A stretch of 64,000 nt of DNA from Haemophilus sp. (GCA_019423025.1 JAHZCD010000007.1:51095-115094); one strand, 5' to 3'. Positions 19,403-28,294 are shown, counted from the first letter of the stretch. Numbers and translations: made by a program. Notes: generated by a model not told the origin, from the sequence alone.

Positions 19403-20884
19403 ATGCAAACTAATAATAACTGTATCGTGATTTTTGGTGCTTCCGGTGATTTGACTCACCGTAAACTCATTCCAGCACTTTATAATCTCTTTAAATTTGG
19501 TCGTTTAAACAAATTTTCTGTATTAGGTGTCGCGCGTTCAGAATTAAACGATGAGACTTTCCGTGAAAAAATGCGTGAAGCGTTACTTGAAACAGAAGAA
19601 ACCACACCTGAAACGCTAGACGCTTTTTGTAGTCATCTCTATTACCAAGCGGTAAACACATCTGATGCGGCCGATTACGGAAAATTAGTCCCACGTTTAA
19701 AAGAATTACATACTAAATATCAAACGAATGGCAACACCCTTTACTATATGTCTACGCCACCAAGCTTATATGGTGTGATTCCAGAATGCCTTGCAGCTCA
19801 TGGTTTAAACACAGAAGAAGACGGTTGGAAACGGATTATTGTCGAAAAACCTTTTGGTTATGATGAAAAAACCGCACAAGAACTCGACGTCAAAATTCAT
19901 CGTTTCTTTGAAGAACATCAAATCTATCGTATCGACCATTATCTTGGTAAAGAAACCGTACAAAACTTACTTGTTTTACGCTTCTCAAATGGTTTATTCG
20001 AACCGCTTTGGAACCGTAATTACATTGATTATGTCGAAATTACGGGAGCCGAAGCCATTGGTGTAGAAGAACGTGGTGGCTATTATGATGGTTCCGGTGC
20101 AATGCGTGACATGTTCCAAAACCACTTATTACAAGTTTTAGCCATGGTTGCCATGGAACCACCTGCTATCATTAATGCGAACTCAATGCGTGATGAAGTG
20201 GCCAAAGTCATGCACTCTTTACGTCCATTAACGCAAGATGACGTTGAGCATAATTTAGTGCTAGGTCAATACATCGCAGCAGAAATTGATGGCAAAGAAG
20301 TCAAAGGTTATTTACAAGAAAAAGGCGTGCCGTCTAACTCTCGCACTGAAACCTTTATGGCTTTACGTTGCGAAATCGAAAACTGGCGTTGGGCGGGCGT
20401 ACCTTTCTATGTACGTACAGGTAAACGCTTACCAGCACGTGTGACGGAAATTGTGATTCACTTTAAAACCACACCACATCCAGTATTCAGTCAAAATGCG
20501 CCTGAGAATAAATTGATCATCCGTATTCAACCTGATGAAGCCATTTCAATGCGCTTCGGTTTGAAAAAACCAGGGGCAGGCTTTGAAGCCAAAGAAGTCT
20601 CAATGGATTTCCGTTATGCTGATTTAGCCGATGACCAAGTCCTGACGGCTTATGAGCGCTTATTGCTCGATGCGATGAAAGGTGATGCAACACTCTTCGC
20701 TCGTACTGATGCCGTTCATGCTGCATGGAAATTCGTTCAACCAATTTTAGACTACAAAGAAGCGGGCGGCCGAGTTCATGAATATGAAGCGGGAACTTGG
20801 GGACCTGTTGCGGCGGAAAAACTTATCGCAAAAAGTGGTCGTGTATGGCGTAAACCAAGCGGCAAAATGAAGAAAAAGGTTTAA
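19403..20884 (+). CDS. zwf: Glucose-6-phosphate 1-dehydrogenase
   Basis: First enzyme of the oxidative pentose phosphate pathway, making 6-phosphogluconolactone and NADPH. 494 residues: nucleotide motif [11 protein letters not shown] near the N-terminus, EKPFG, and the active site RIDHYLGKE (about 177-185). The ATG at 19403 has AAGGAA upstream; an open stretch of 24 codons before it begins one base after the cysQ stop and looks non-coding. Confidence 0.97.
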   Translation: MQTNNNCIVIFGASGDLTHRKLIPALYNLFKFGRLNKFSVLGVARSELNDETFREKMREALLETEETTPETLDAFCSHLYYQAVNTSDAADYGKLVPRLKELHTKYQTNGNTLYYMSTPPSLYGVIPECLAAHGLNTEEDGWKRIIVEKPFGYDEKTAQELDVKIHRFFEEHQIYRIDHYLGKETVQNLLVLRFSNGLFEPLWNRNYIDYVEITGAEAIGVEERGGYYDGSGAMRDMFQNHLLQVLAMVAMEPPAIINANSMRDEVAKVMHSLRPLTQDDVEHNLVLGQYIAAEIDGKEVKGYLQEKGVPSNSRTETFMALRCEIENWRWAGVPFYVRTGKRLPARVTEIVIHFKTTPHPVFSQNAPENKLIIRIQPDEAISMRFGLKKPGAGFEAKEVSMDFRYADLADDQVLTAYERLLLDAMKGDATLFARTDAVHAAWKFVQPILDYKEAGGRVHEYEAGTWGPVAAEKLIAKSGRVWRKPSGKMKKKV

Positions 20885-20897
20885 TTATTAATATCTC

Positions 20898-20919
20898 GCC
20901 TTCTTCAATAGGAGAAGGC
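20898..20919 (+). other. Intercistronic hairpin between zwf and pgl
   Basis: GCCTTCT (20898-20904) pairs with AGAAGGC (20913-20919) around an eight-base loop, without a T-run. It might stabilise the zwf message or attenuate pgl; it is not a clear terminator. Confidence 0.5.
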
Positions 20920-20945
20920 TTATCACCGAATAGAGAGAAGCGAAC

Positions 20946-21644
20946 ATGAACACCATTACTTTCCCAACAGCTCAGCATGCTGTTGAAAAGATTGCCGAAG
21001 AATTTGTGATTTATAGCCAATTAAATCACCCTGTGCATATTTCTCTTTCTGGCGGTTCAACGCCTAAGCTGTTATTCAAAACCTTAGCCCAAACGCCTTA
21101 TGCGGAACAAATTAACTGGAAAAATCTGCATTTTTGGTGGGGTGATGATCGCATGGTTCCACCAACCGATTCAGAAAGCAACTATGGTGAAGTGCAAAAA
21201 CTCTTATTCGATCATATTCAAATTCCAACGGAAAACATCCACAGAATTCGTGGAGAAAATGAACCGCACTTTGAACTAAAACGCTTCGAAGAAGAATTAA
21301 GTGCGGTCATTCCAAACGGTATTTTTGATTGGATCATTTTAGGTATGGGAACTGATGGTCATACCGCTTCTCTTTTCCCACATCAAACCAATTTTGATGA
21401 TGAAAACCTTGCTGTTATTGCAAAACACCCTGAAAGCGGTCAAATCCGCATTTCTAAAACAGCCAAACTGATTGAACAAGCCAAACGCATTACCTATTTG
21501 GTCACTGGCGAAAGCAAAGCGGATATTTTAAAAGAAATCCAAACGACTCCTGCAGAAAATCTGCCTTACCCTGCTGCCAAAATTCAGGCGAAAAACGGCG
21601 TGACGGAATGGTATTTGGATAAAGCGGCGGCTAAATTGCTATAA
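20946..21644 (+). CDS. pgl: 6-phosphogluconolactonase
   Basis: Hydrolyses 6-phosphogluconolactone, the step between Zwf and Gnd. 232 residues of the DevB/SOL type, with SLSGGSTPK (about 36-44), WWGDDRMVPPTDSESNYG and GMGTDGHTASLFP. It follows zwf by 61 bases; two uptake signals lie inside, close together (about 21264 and 21299). Confidence 0.95.
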   Translation: MNTITFPTAQHAVEKIAEEFVIYSQLNHPVHISLSGGSTPKLLFKTLAQTPYAEQINWKNLHFWWGDDRMVPPTDSESNYGEVQKLLFDHIQIPTENIHRIRGENEPHFELKRFEEELSAVIPNGIFDWIILGMGTDGHTASLFPHQTNFDDENLAVIAKHPESGQIRISKTAKLIEQAKRITYLVTGESKADILKEIQTTPAENLPYPAAKIQAKNGVTEWYLDKAAAKLL

Positions 21645-21677
21645 CAAGTTGAGTATCAAATATCATAGGTTTGCAAA

Positions 21678-22070
21678 ATGATAGACTACAAAGTGAATGA
21701 ACCAATTTCAGTTAAACAATTTATTGAATTGCTAAATAAGACAACGCTTGGGGCGCGCCGTCCATTAGAGGATGAAAAGCGTGTCGCGGCAATGTTACAC
21801 CATGCAGATTTATTAGTGACCGCTTGGGATGGTGAACGATTAGTGGGTGTGGCACGTTCCGTGACAGATTTTGCCTACTGCTGTTATTTATCTGATTTAG
21901 CGGTTGATGAACAATATCAAAAACAAGGTATCGGCTTGCAGTTAATTGAACACACTAAACAAGCCTTACATCCACAAGCCAAAATTGTGCTTTTATCCGC
22001 TCCACAAGCAGTGGATTATTATCCGCATATTGGATTTACTCAACATATGAGTGCATGGACGAAGAGTTAA
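21678..22070 (+). CDS. GNAT-family acetyltransferase
   Basis: 130 residues with the GNAT core: CCYLSDLAVDEQYQKQGIGLQLIEHTKQAL carries the acetyl-CoA loop (QKQGIG, the R/Q-x-x-G-x-G/A motif) at about residues 77-84, and the C-terminal strand is VLLSAPQAVDYYPHIGF. Substrate unknown. A degraded copy of its 3' third lies about 975 bases downstream (22895-23056). It is the first gene of the USS-free patch between pgl and gnd. Confidence 0.85.
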   Translation: MIDYKVNEPISVKQFIELLNKTTLGARRPLEDEKRVAAMLHHADLLVTAWDGERLVGVARSVTDFAYCCYLSDLAVDEQYQKQGIGLQLIEHTKQALHPQAKIVLLSAPQAVDYYPHIGFTQHMSAWTKS

Positions 22071-22096
22071 TTTATTAGAATGATATGGTGACAAAA

Positions 22097-22513
22097 ATGA
22101 AAAAACTGTTTGTACTACTTACTTCAACTTTGTTATTTGCTTGTTCATCTGGTCCATCTTTAGATCAGTTAGCGGCACAAATGCCAAAAGATAATCGCTC
22201 AGTAATGCTTCAAGTTCCGGAAGCAGGAAACCCAGTTTCAAATGGAATGCTAGTAGCAACGATTAGAACCGCAGGTGGTACTTCAGGAAAACGACTCGTA
22301 TCTCTTTTAGCTACAGATAATTTACACATTGGAATTGCAGGAAACAGTCAATCTGTGAATAAAGCAGTTGCTATGTATGGACTAAATAATGCAGAAAAGG
22401 TCGGCAAGGATGTATCTTTATACCTTGTTGGAGATAGTCAAAGTGATAAAACAGATCTAGAAAAAGCCGCAAAAGCGAAAAATGTAGAAATGCATTACAT
22501 TATGCAAAAATAA
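22097..22513 (+). CDS. Predicted lipoprotein of unknown function
   Basis: 138 residues starting MKKLFVLLTSTLLFAC, with lipobox Cys16 followed by SSG. The mature part (about 120 residues) is Gly/Ala/Asn-rich with alternating strands; no family is recognised. The frame begins four codons earlier, but only the start at 22097 gives a proper signal peptide. It lies 26 bases after the acetyltransferase. Confidence 0.75.
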   Translation: MKKLFVLLTSTLLFACSSGPSLDQLAAQMPKDNRSVMLQVPEAGNPVSNGMLVATIRTAGGTSGKRLVSLLATDNLHIGIAGNSQSVNKAVAMYGLNNAEKVGKDVSLYLVGDSQSDKTDLEKAAKAKNVEMHYIMQK

Positions 22514-22545
22514 GATATAGATACATCAGATGCAGAGTGACTTTA

Positions 22546-22878
22546 ATGTTGAATTTAGATAATAAAAAATTTATTGCTGTTGAAAACACCGAAAATGGTG
22601 AGGTGAGTAGCCAAACAGAATTTCATTACCATCAACAAGGTAAAATGATTTGGGCCGAATATTGTGGTGGTGAAATTTTAAAAGGCTTTTTAATTGGGAA
22701 GTGGATTAACGATACTCAAATTGAATTTACGTATCAACATTTAAATCAATCTCTAGAAAATCGTTTGGGGCGTTGCTGTACAACATTTTCTTTAGAAGAA
22801 AGCAAACTCATCGGTCATGAAAAATGGCAGTGGCTAGACACGTTAGAGCAAGGCAGCTCTTTAATTAAAGAAATTTAA
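22546..22878 (+). CDS. Hypothetical protein, n-hexapeptide-free small cytoplasmic domain
   Basis: 110 residues, no signal or membrane segment. The pattern of aromatic and charged residues (KMIWAEYCGGEILKGFLIGKW, IEFTYQHLN, KLIGHEKWQWLDTLEQGSSLIKEI) suggests a compact beta-barrel repeating FxY/GxxxGxW strands. Proteins of this type are sometimes labelled N-acetylglutamate synthase in databases, but nothing in the sequence supports that activity. ATG at 22546; a GTG three codons earlier is possible. The ribosome binding site is weak. Confidence 0.65.
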   Translation: MLNLDNKKFIAVENTENGEVSSQTEFHYHQQGKMIWAEYCGGEILKGFLIGKWINDTQIEFTYQHLNQSLENRLGRCCTTFSLEESKLIGHEKWQWLDTLEQGSSLIKEI

Positions 22879-22894
22879 AAGAAGTTTTTCTATA

Positions 22895-23056
22895 GAATAT
22901 CTGAAACAAGGTATCATCTTGCAATTGATTGAACACACTAAACAAGTCTTACATCCACAAGCTAAAATTGTGCTTTTATCTGCTACGTAAGCTGTAGATT
23001 ATTATCCGCATTAGATTTATGCAACATATGAGTGCGTGGGCAAAGAGTTAATTTAA
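22895..23056 (+). pseudogene. Decayed duplicate of the acetyltransferase 3' end
   Basis: About 160 bases that align with 21912-22075 of the GNAT gene at roughly 85% identity by eye, including the stop codon and the following AATTTA. Relative to the intact gene the copy has an in-frame TAA (Ala-Pro-Gln became Ala-Thr-stop) and a net two-base deletion after the PHI-coding bases. No start codon or N-terminal half remains, so it cannot make a working enzyme. Confidence 0.85.
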
Positions 23057-23075
23057 TTGTATAAGGGAAACCTTG

Positions 23076-23465
23076 ATGTCTACAACACAGATTGAAAATG
23101 CGAAAAAAATTATTGATGATAATTATGAAGAAAATCCTAATAGTTTTTTACACGACTTTTGTCACAATTCTTTTTTTAGCAGAGAAAAATTCGAAGAATA
23201 TTTAGATGCTATCGGCTATCTGATTGCTGTTGATTATCAAAGATATAAATTTGATAGAGTAAAGTTAGTTCAGATAAATGATATACAAGCTCAAATTCTA
23301 ATTTATCTTGGATATCATAAAGATCCTTCAGATGTTATTTTTATTGAAAACTTACCTGAATATATAAATGAAGGAATTATTACTCCTTTACGGGAAAGAA
23401 CAAATAGCTATAACTCAGGATTTTTTAATAGAGATGTTTTTGATTATATTATAAAAAATAAATAA
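23076..23465 (+). CDS. Hypothetical acidic protein in the pgl-gnd patch
   Basis: 129 residues, AT-rich codons, rich in Asp/Glu/Asn/Ile/Tyr/Phe, with no signal peptide and mostly helical in appearance (FLHDFCHNSFFSREKFEEYLDAIGYLI). AAGGG precedes the ATG. No family is recognised. Size, acidity and position resemble immunity proteins of toxin systems, but no toxin gene is adjacent, so that is only an idea. Confidence 0.65.
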   Translation: MSTTQIENAKKIIDDNYEENPNSFLHDFCHNSFFSREKFEEYLDAIGYLIAVDYQRYKFDRVKLVQINDIQAQILIYLGYHKDPSDVIFIENLPEYINEGIITPLRERTNSYNSGFFNRDVFDYIIKNK

Positions 23466-23477
23466 TTTATATTTTAG

Positions 23478-23531
23478 AGTGGGATTTGTCCCACTATTAA
23501 CCATTTCCAAAATCACGGTGGGCATCCCCAC
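23478..23531 (+). promoter_or_regulatory. Tandem hairpins in the gnd leader
   Basis: Two short stem-loops with related arms: AGTGGGA-TTTG-TCCCACT (23478-23495) and GTGGG-CATC-CCCAC (23518-23531). The second ends ten bases before the gnd ribosome binding site (GGAG at 23541). Neither is followed by a T-run. Confidence 0.5.
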
Positions 23532-23550
23532 ACTACAACAGGAGAAAACA

Positions 23551-25005
23551 ATGTCAGTAAAAGGCGACATCGGTGTTATCGGCTTAGCCGTAATGGGGCA
23601 AAACCTCATTTTAAATATGAACGATCATGGCTTTAAAGTCGTAGCATATAACCGCACCACTTCAAAAGTGGATGAATTTCTACAAGGTGCAGCAAAAGGC
23701 ACGAATATTATCGGCGCATACTCTTTAGAAGATTTAGCTTCTAAATTAGAAAAACCACGTAAAGTGATGTTAATGGTGCGTGCGGGTGATGTAGTGGACC
23801 AATTCATTGAGGCATTACTGCCACATTTAGAAGAAGGTGACATCATTATTGATGGTGGTAACTCAAACTATCCTGATACTAACCGTCGTGTAAAAGCATT
23901 GGCTGAAAAAGGCATTCGCTTTATCGGCTCGGGTGTTTCTGGTGGTGAAGAAGGCGCTCGTCATGGGCCATCTATTATGCCTGGTGGTAACCACGAAGCA
24001 TGGCCATATGTTAAGCCAATCTTCCAAGCAATCTCTGCTAAAACAGAACAAGGTGAACCTTGCTGTGACTGGGTTGGTGGAGAAGGTGCTGGCCACTTTG
24101 TAAAAATGGTTCACAATGGTATCGAATATGGCGATATGCAATTAATCTGTGAAGCTTACCAATTCTTAAAAGAAGGTTTAGGCTTAAGCTATGAAGAAAT
24201 GCAAGCTATCTTCGCAGAATGGAAAAAAACTGAACTTGATAGCTATTTAATTGATATCACTACCGATATTCTTGGTTATAAAGATGCTGATGGTGAACCA
24301 TTAGTTGAAAAAATCTTAGATACAGCTGGCCAAAAAGGGACTGGTAAATGGACAGGTATCAATGCATTAGATTTTGGTATTCCATTAACCTTAATCACTG
24401 AATCTGTCTTTGCTCGTTGCGTATCTTCATTTAAAGATCAACGTGTTGCCGCTAATCAATTATTCGGCAAAACAATTCAACCTGTTGAAGGCGATAAAAA
24501 AGTTTGGATTGAGGCGGTGCGTAAAGCCTTATTGGCGTCTAAAATTATTTCTTATGCACAAGGCTTTATGCTGATTCGTGAAGCCTCTGAACAATTTGAC
24601 TGGAACATCAACTACGGCGCAACGGCATTATTATGGCGTGAAGGTTGTATTATCCGTAGCCGTTTCTTAGGCAACATTCGGGATGCATATGAAGCAAATC
24701 CAGATTTAATCTTCTTGGGTTCAGATAGCTACTTCAAAGGCATTTTAGAAAACGCATTAAGCGACTGGCGTAAAGTGGTGGCAAAATCTATCGAAGTGGG
24801 CATTCCAATGCCATGTATGGCATCTGCGATTACGTTCTTAGATGGCTACACATCAGCACGCTTACCAGCAAACTTATTGCAAGCACAACGTGACTACTTC
24901 GGTGCTCACACTTATGAACGTACTGATAAACCACGTGGTGAATTCTTCCACACCAACTGGACAGGTCGCGGTGGCAACACAGCATCTACCACTTATGATG
25001 TGTAA
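23551..25005 (+). CDS. gnd: 6-phosphogluconate dehydrogenase, decarboxylating
   Basis: Third oxidative pentose phosphate enzyme: 6-phosphogluconate to ribulose 5-phosphate, CO2 and NADPH. 484 residues: N-terminal GLAVMGQNLILN (NADP site), GSGVSGGEEGARHGPSIMPGG, catalytic KMVHNGIEYGDMQ (Lys at about 184), and the C-terminal tail YERTDKPRGEFFHTNWTGRGG. The start at 23551 has GGAGAA; an open stretch of 24 codons upstream covers the two hairpins and is taken as leader. Confidence 0.98.
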   Translation: MSVKGDIGVIGLAVMGQNLILNMNDHGFKVVAYNRTTSKVDEFLQGAAKGTNIIGAYSLEDLASKLEKPRKVMLMVRAGDVVDQFIEALLPHLEEGDIIIDGGNSNYPDTNRRVKALAEKGIRFIGSGVSGGEEGARHGPSIMPGGNHEAWPYVKPIFQAISAKTEQGEPCCDWVGGEGAGHFVKMVHNGIEYGDMQLICEAYQFLKEGLGLSYEEMQAIFAEWKKTELDSYLIDITTDILGYKDADGEPLVEKILDTAGQKGTGKWTGINALDFGIPLTLITESVFARCVSSFKDQRVAANQLFGKTIQPVEGDKKVWIEAVRKALLASKIISYAQGFMLIREASEQFDWNINYGATALLWREGCIIRSRFLGNIRDAYEANPDLIFLGSDSYFKGILENALSDWRKVVAKSIEVGIPMPCMASAITFLDGYTSARLPANLLQAQRDYFGAHTYERTDKPRGEFFHTNWTGRGGNTASTTYDV

Positions 25006-25028
25006 GTCTAAAAACTCATGATAAACTC

Positions 25029-25065
25029 ACCGCACTTTGTTCGAATAAAGTGCGGTTTATTTTTA
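25029..25065 (+). terminator. USS-pair terminator of gnd
   Basis: ACCGCACTTT pairs with AAAGTGCGGT (25048-25057 region) and a T-rich tail follows. The two uptake signals are in the opposite order to most other terminators here (complement first). Confidence 0.88.
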
Positions 25066-25084
25066 CCTTATTTTGGAGAAACCT

Positions 25085-25405
25085 ATGTTACCTCAATCAC
25101 GCTTAGATAAAATTTCAGAAATGGAAAACCTTCTCAATGAAGCGGAGAGTTTCTTAGCTGACGCGGAACAATTTCTTGAAAAATGGCAAGCTTTCTTACC
25201 AAAAATGAAAACCTTAGAACACTATTATTTTGATGGTGACTGGCGAGACGATTATCAAGCTTATGAGGACGGTAAAATCCCAGAGGATATGCCTTGTGGT
25301 GTATTAAGTGAAGATTTAGTATTTAATGCGAGTACAGGACACCATGGATTGGCGATTGAATATTTGAAAGTGGTTGCGAAAGTATTAGATCAAGCTAAAG
25401 ATTAA
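25085..25405 (+). CDS. DUF4298 family protein
   Basis: 106 residues matching the DUF4298 pattern: an N-terminal amphipathic helix pair (LDKISEMENLLNEAESFLADAEQFLEKW), YYFDGDWRDDYQAYEDGKIPEDMPCGVLSEDLVFN, then a C-terminal helix. Cytoplasmic; function unknown. GGAG at 25075-25078 positions the ATG at 25085; an upstream in-frame TTG overlaps this site. It sits right after the gnd terminator. Confidence 0.82.
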   Translation: MLPQSRLDKISEMENLLNEAESFLADAEQFLEKWQAFLPKMKTLEHYYFDGDWRDDYQAYEDGKIPEDMPCGVLSEDLVFNASTGHHGLAIEYLKVVAKVLDQAKD

Positions 25406-25534
25406 CATTCAATATATTCAATTGTTCAAAAAAACATCGAAAAACGCATATTTTTGAACTTTCATTCATCTCCGTTTGTCTTATGGAGTACTATCAATAT
25501 GGATAGTTTTATATGTTAAACACGGAGAGATCCT

Positions 25535-25738
25535 ATGAAATTAATTGGAAAATCACTTGTTATCGCGATGACTATTATTTCCCTTGCTGCATGTGGAAAT
25601 ATGAACCGTACACAAAAAAATACAACAGCTGGCGCAGCTATTGGTGGTGCAGCAGGCTATATGCTTGGTGGTAATACCGCGACCACATTAGGTGGTGCCG
25701 CATTAGGTGGTGTAATCGGTAGCCAAGTCAATAAATAG
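25535..25738 (+). CDS. OsmB-like glycine-zipper lipoprotein
   Basis: 67-residue lipoprotein: lipobox SLAAC (Cys20), then TTAGAAIGGAAGYMLGG and TLGGAALGGVIGSQVNK, two glycine-zipper membrane helices. Size and layout match E. coli OsmB, an osmotically induced outer-membrane lipoprotein; the exact role is unknown. CGGAGAG precedes the ATG. Its 129-base upstream region has an inverted repeat (GTTCAAAAA / TTTTTGAAC, 25424-25459) that may end the previous gene. Confidence 0.82.
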   Translation: MKLIGKSLVIAMTIISLAACGNMNRTQKNTTAGAAIGGAAGYMLGGNTATTLGGAALGGVIGSQVNK

Positions 25739-25744
25739 TCAAAA

Positions 25745-25781
25745 AAATAACCGCACTTAATAAGTGGCGGTTATTTTTTTA
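25745..25781. terminator. Bidirectional terminator with one bulge
   Basis: AATAACCGCACTT (25746-25758 region) pairs with AAGTGGCGGTTATT, leaving one bulged base. It is a USS-derived stem in which one arm no longer has the exact uptake core. It lies between the convergent OsmB-like gene and srmB. Confidence 0.85.
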
Positions 25782-27110
25782 TTATTTCTCATCTGTTTTT
25801 TCTGTGCTTGGTTTACGGCGTTTACCAATATTTTTCGTATCTTTATGACGTAATTTGGCTTTCCTCTTCACCTCTGATTTTTTCTTTTCTTCACGTTTTT
25901 CTTTAATACGCGCTTTTTGCTTTTTAGACATAGATTTTACTTCACCATCTTTTGGTGGTTTAGTACGAGGTTCTAATCCTTCTAAAATACGCGCTTTCAA
26001 AAGCTCTTCCGTATAGCGTTTAATTTTACCGAGCAATTTGTAATCATGGGCTTCAACAAAGGAAACAGCAGTGCCCTTTTTCCCTGCGCGAGCCGTACGA
26101 CCAATACGATGTAAATAGGTATCTGCGCTGTAAGGCAAATCGAAGTTCATGACATGTGTCACATCATCGATATCAATGCCTCGAGCAGCCACATCAGTAG
26201 CCACTAACACAGTAACAACACCTGATTTTAATTTATCAATGGCATTATTACGTTGAGTTTGTGCCATATCGCCTTCTAGATAAGTAGAGCGAATACCACG
26301 TTTACGCAAGGTTTCAGACAGCTCACGTACATCTTCGCGACGACGGACAAACACAATACCACGACTCACGTTCTCGGTTTCGATAAAACGTGCAAGCAAC
26401 TTAATTTTATGTTCATTGCTATCGGCGTGATAATACCACTGATTGATTTTCTTGCGCTCACGACGACTTGGCTCTGCATCGATTTTTACTGGGTCATTCA
26501 ATAAACGTTCTGCAAAATCAACTAATAAGTCCCCTTCTAATGTGGCAGAGAAAAGGAGGGTTTGTTTACGCCAACGCGTTTCAGCGGCAATTTTCTCCGC
26601 ATCTTGCCCAAAGCCCATTTGCAACATGCGATCTGCTTCATCAAAAATCAGCATTTCTACCGCACGACAATCAAAGTTTTCTTCTTTGATGTATTGCAAT
26701 AAACGTCCCGGCGTTGCCACCACGATATCCTGATTTGAATTAAACACTTCCCCATGATTTTGATACGCCACTCCGCCAGTAATCGTAGCAATCTTCAAAT
26801 GCGTGAATTGCGCCAACTCTTCCGCTTGTTCTGCAACCTGCATCGCTAACTCACGAGTTGGCGTTAAAATTAAAATACGAGGTGCCCCTGGTTTACGACG
26901 CGGATAATCCAATAAATGCTGAATTGCTGGCAATAAAAATGCAGCCGTTTTACCCGTGCCTGTTGGTGCAGAACCGAGCACATCACGCTCTTCCATGGCT
27001 GCCGGAATCGCTTCTAATTGAATGGCAGTTGGGCGGGTATAGCCTTTCTTTTCTAAGGCTTTTAATAATTCGGGGGAAAGATCGAATTCTTCAAATGGGG
27101 ATAAATTCAT
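25782..27110 (-). CDS. srmB: DEAD-box RNA helicase SrmB
   Basis: Helicase for early 50S ribosome assembly. 442 residues: Q motif (FEEFDLSPELLKAL ... PTAIQ), motif I APTGTGKT, PTRELA, TPGRL, motif II DEAD, SAT, and motif VI HRIGRTARAG. The basic C-terminal tail ends KLRHKDTKNIGKRRKPS, almost the same as E. coli SrmB. Divergent from trmN, as in E. coli. Confidence 0.95.
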   Translation of the reverse strand: MNLSPFEEFDLSPELLKALEKKGYTRPTAIQLEAIPAAMEERDVLGSAPTGTGKTAAFLLPAIQHLLDYPRRKPGAPRILILTPTRELAMQVAEQAEELAQFTHLKIATITGGVAYQNHGEVFNSNQDIVVATPGRLLQYIKEENFDCRAVEMLIFDEADRMLQMGFGQDAEKIAAETRWRKQTLLFSATLEGDLLVDFAERLLNDPVKIDAEPSRRERKKINQWYYHADSNEHKIKLLARFIETENVSRGIVFVRRREDVRELSETLRKRGIRSTYLEGDMAQTQRNNAIDKLKSGVVTVLVATDVAARGIDIDDVTHVMNFDLPYSADTYLHRIGRTARAGKKGTAVSFVEAHDYKLLGKIKRYTEELLKARILEGLEPRTKPPKDGEVKSMSKKQKARIKEKREEKKKSEVKRKAKLRHKDTKNIGKRRKPSTEKTDEK

Positions 27111-27153
27111 TATTTTGCGTTAATTTGTTAAAATTGGAGCTGATTATACCTGA

Positions 27154-27162
27154 AAGTGCGGT
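27154..27162 (+). repeat. DNA uptake signal core between srmB and trmN
   Basis: AAGTGCGGT with downstream CATTTT, unpaired, in the 70-base divergent promoter region. Confidence 0.85.
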
Positions 27163-27180
27163 CATTTTCCGCAAGATTTT

Positions 27181-27879
27181 ATGAGCAACTTTACCTTCAA
27201 ACAATTCCATATTAATCAACAATATTGTGCAATGAAAGTCGGCACAGATGGCATTTTACTGGGTGCTTGGGCGGATGTGTCTGATTGTCAGCGAATTCTT
27301 GATATGGGAACTGGCACAGGCTTGATTGCACTAATGCTTGCCCAACGAAGTCATGAGCATTGCCAAATTGAAGCCGTTGAACTTGATCCCCTTGCAGCAC
27401 AACAAGCACAAGAAAACTTCCAGGCTTCGCCATGGCACAATCGCCTTCATTTAACACGCCAAGACGTACAAACTTATTGCCAACAAACAGCGCATCAATT
27501 TGATTTAATTGTGGCTAATCCTCCCTATTTTGCACAAGGTGTGGAATGTAAAAATGACGAACGAGCGCTTGCCCGTTATGTTCAACAAAGCCATTTAGAT
27601 TGGTTAAATTGGGCGGCGAGTTGTTTATCCGAAAAAGGAAAGATCAGTTTTGTCTTGCCTTATGAGGCGGGGAAAACATTGATAAATTCAACCGCACTTT
27701 ATTGCATTAAGCAGACTGATGTCATTACAAAAATAGGGAAAGTACCACAACGGATGTTACTCACGTTTAGCCGAGAGCATTTACTACAGGTAAAAGACCG
27801 TTTAGTTATCTATGATGATAATAATCGATATACAGCTGCATTTATTACTTTAACCCAAAATTTTTACCTACATTTTTAA
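27181..27879 (+). CDS. trmN: tRNA1(Val) (adenine(37)-N6)-methyltransferase
   Basis: SAM-dependent methylation of A37 in tRNA-Val. 232 residues with SAM motif [15 protein letters not shown] (about 39-53), VELDP, and the N6-adenine catalytic NPPYF (about 117-121). The E. coli homologue is TrmN6 (YfiC), also beside srmB. No ribosome binding site is obvious at the ATG, which lies within a short leader. Confidence 0.93.
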   Translation: MSNFTFKQFHINQQYCAMKVGTDGILLGAWADVSDCQRILDMGTGTGLIALMLAQRSHEHCQIEAVELDPLAAQQAQENFQASPWHNRLHLTRQDVQTYCQQTAHQFDLIVANPPYFAQGVECKNDERALARYVQQSHLDWLNWAASCLSEKGKISFVLPYEAGKTLINSTALYCIKQTDVITKIGKVPQRMLLTFSREHLLQVKDRLVIYDDNNRYTAAFITLTQNFYLHF

Positions 27880-28091
27880 TATAAATAAACACACCTTAGG
27901 TGTTAAAACGTTATAAACCCTAATATAAAGCCGAATAAGTTGTTAGTAGCACTTTAAAGAGCATTTTGCAAATGTTACAATCGATAAGCATATTTAGTTA
28001 ATAAATGGCATTATTAGCTAAATATAAGTTGGTTGGGCAATATCATTTTCAACTGAGCATGTGTAAAAAAATCATTAGGAGGGATCCAAAA

Positions 28092-28259
28092 ATGAGTAAT
28101 AAAACATCAACAATTGGTATTTTGGGTATTTTATGGACAATCGCACCACTCTATGCGGCATATCATGATTTTCAAAATGGGAATATTCTTCTAGCAATAG
28201 CTGATTATATATTTTTTCCATTAGGTCTTATTAGAAGTATCATGTTCGTACTTGGTTAA
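28092..28259 (+). CDS. Small two-segment membrane protein
   Basis: 55 residues with two hydrophobic segments (about 7-25 and 33-53) joined by HDFQNGN. A full AGGAGG ribosome binding site lies seven bases before the ATG, good evidence of translation. An upstream open stretch in the same frame (from 28005) has no ribosome binding site. No family recognised. The 210 bases before it hold only a weak hairpin after trmN (about 27892-27904) and AT-rich promoter-like sequence. Confidence 0.7.
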   Translation: MSNKTSTIGILGILWTIAPLYAAYHDFQNGNILLAIADYIFFPLGLIRSIMFVLG

Positions 28260-28294
28260 TATGAAGAATTTTTTATTTTATTCAATAAACTCAA

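Noticed and set aside
22546..22878. Annotation as N-acetylglutamate synthase
   Set aside because: No acetyl-CoA binding motif or amino acid kinase domain is visible in 110 residues; the label cannot be supported.
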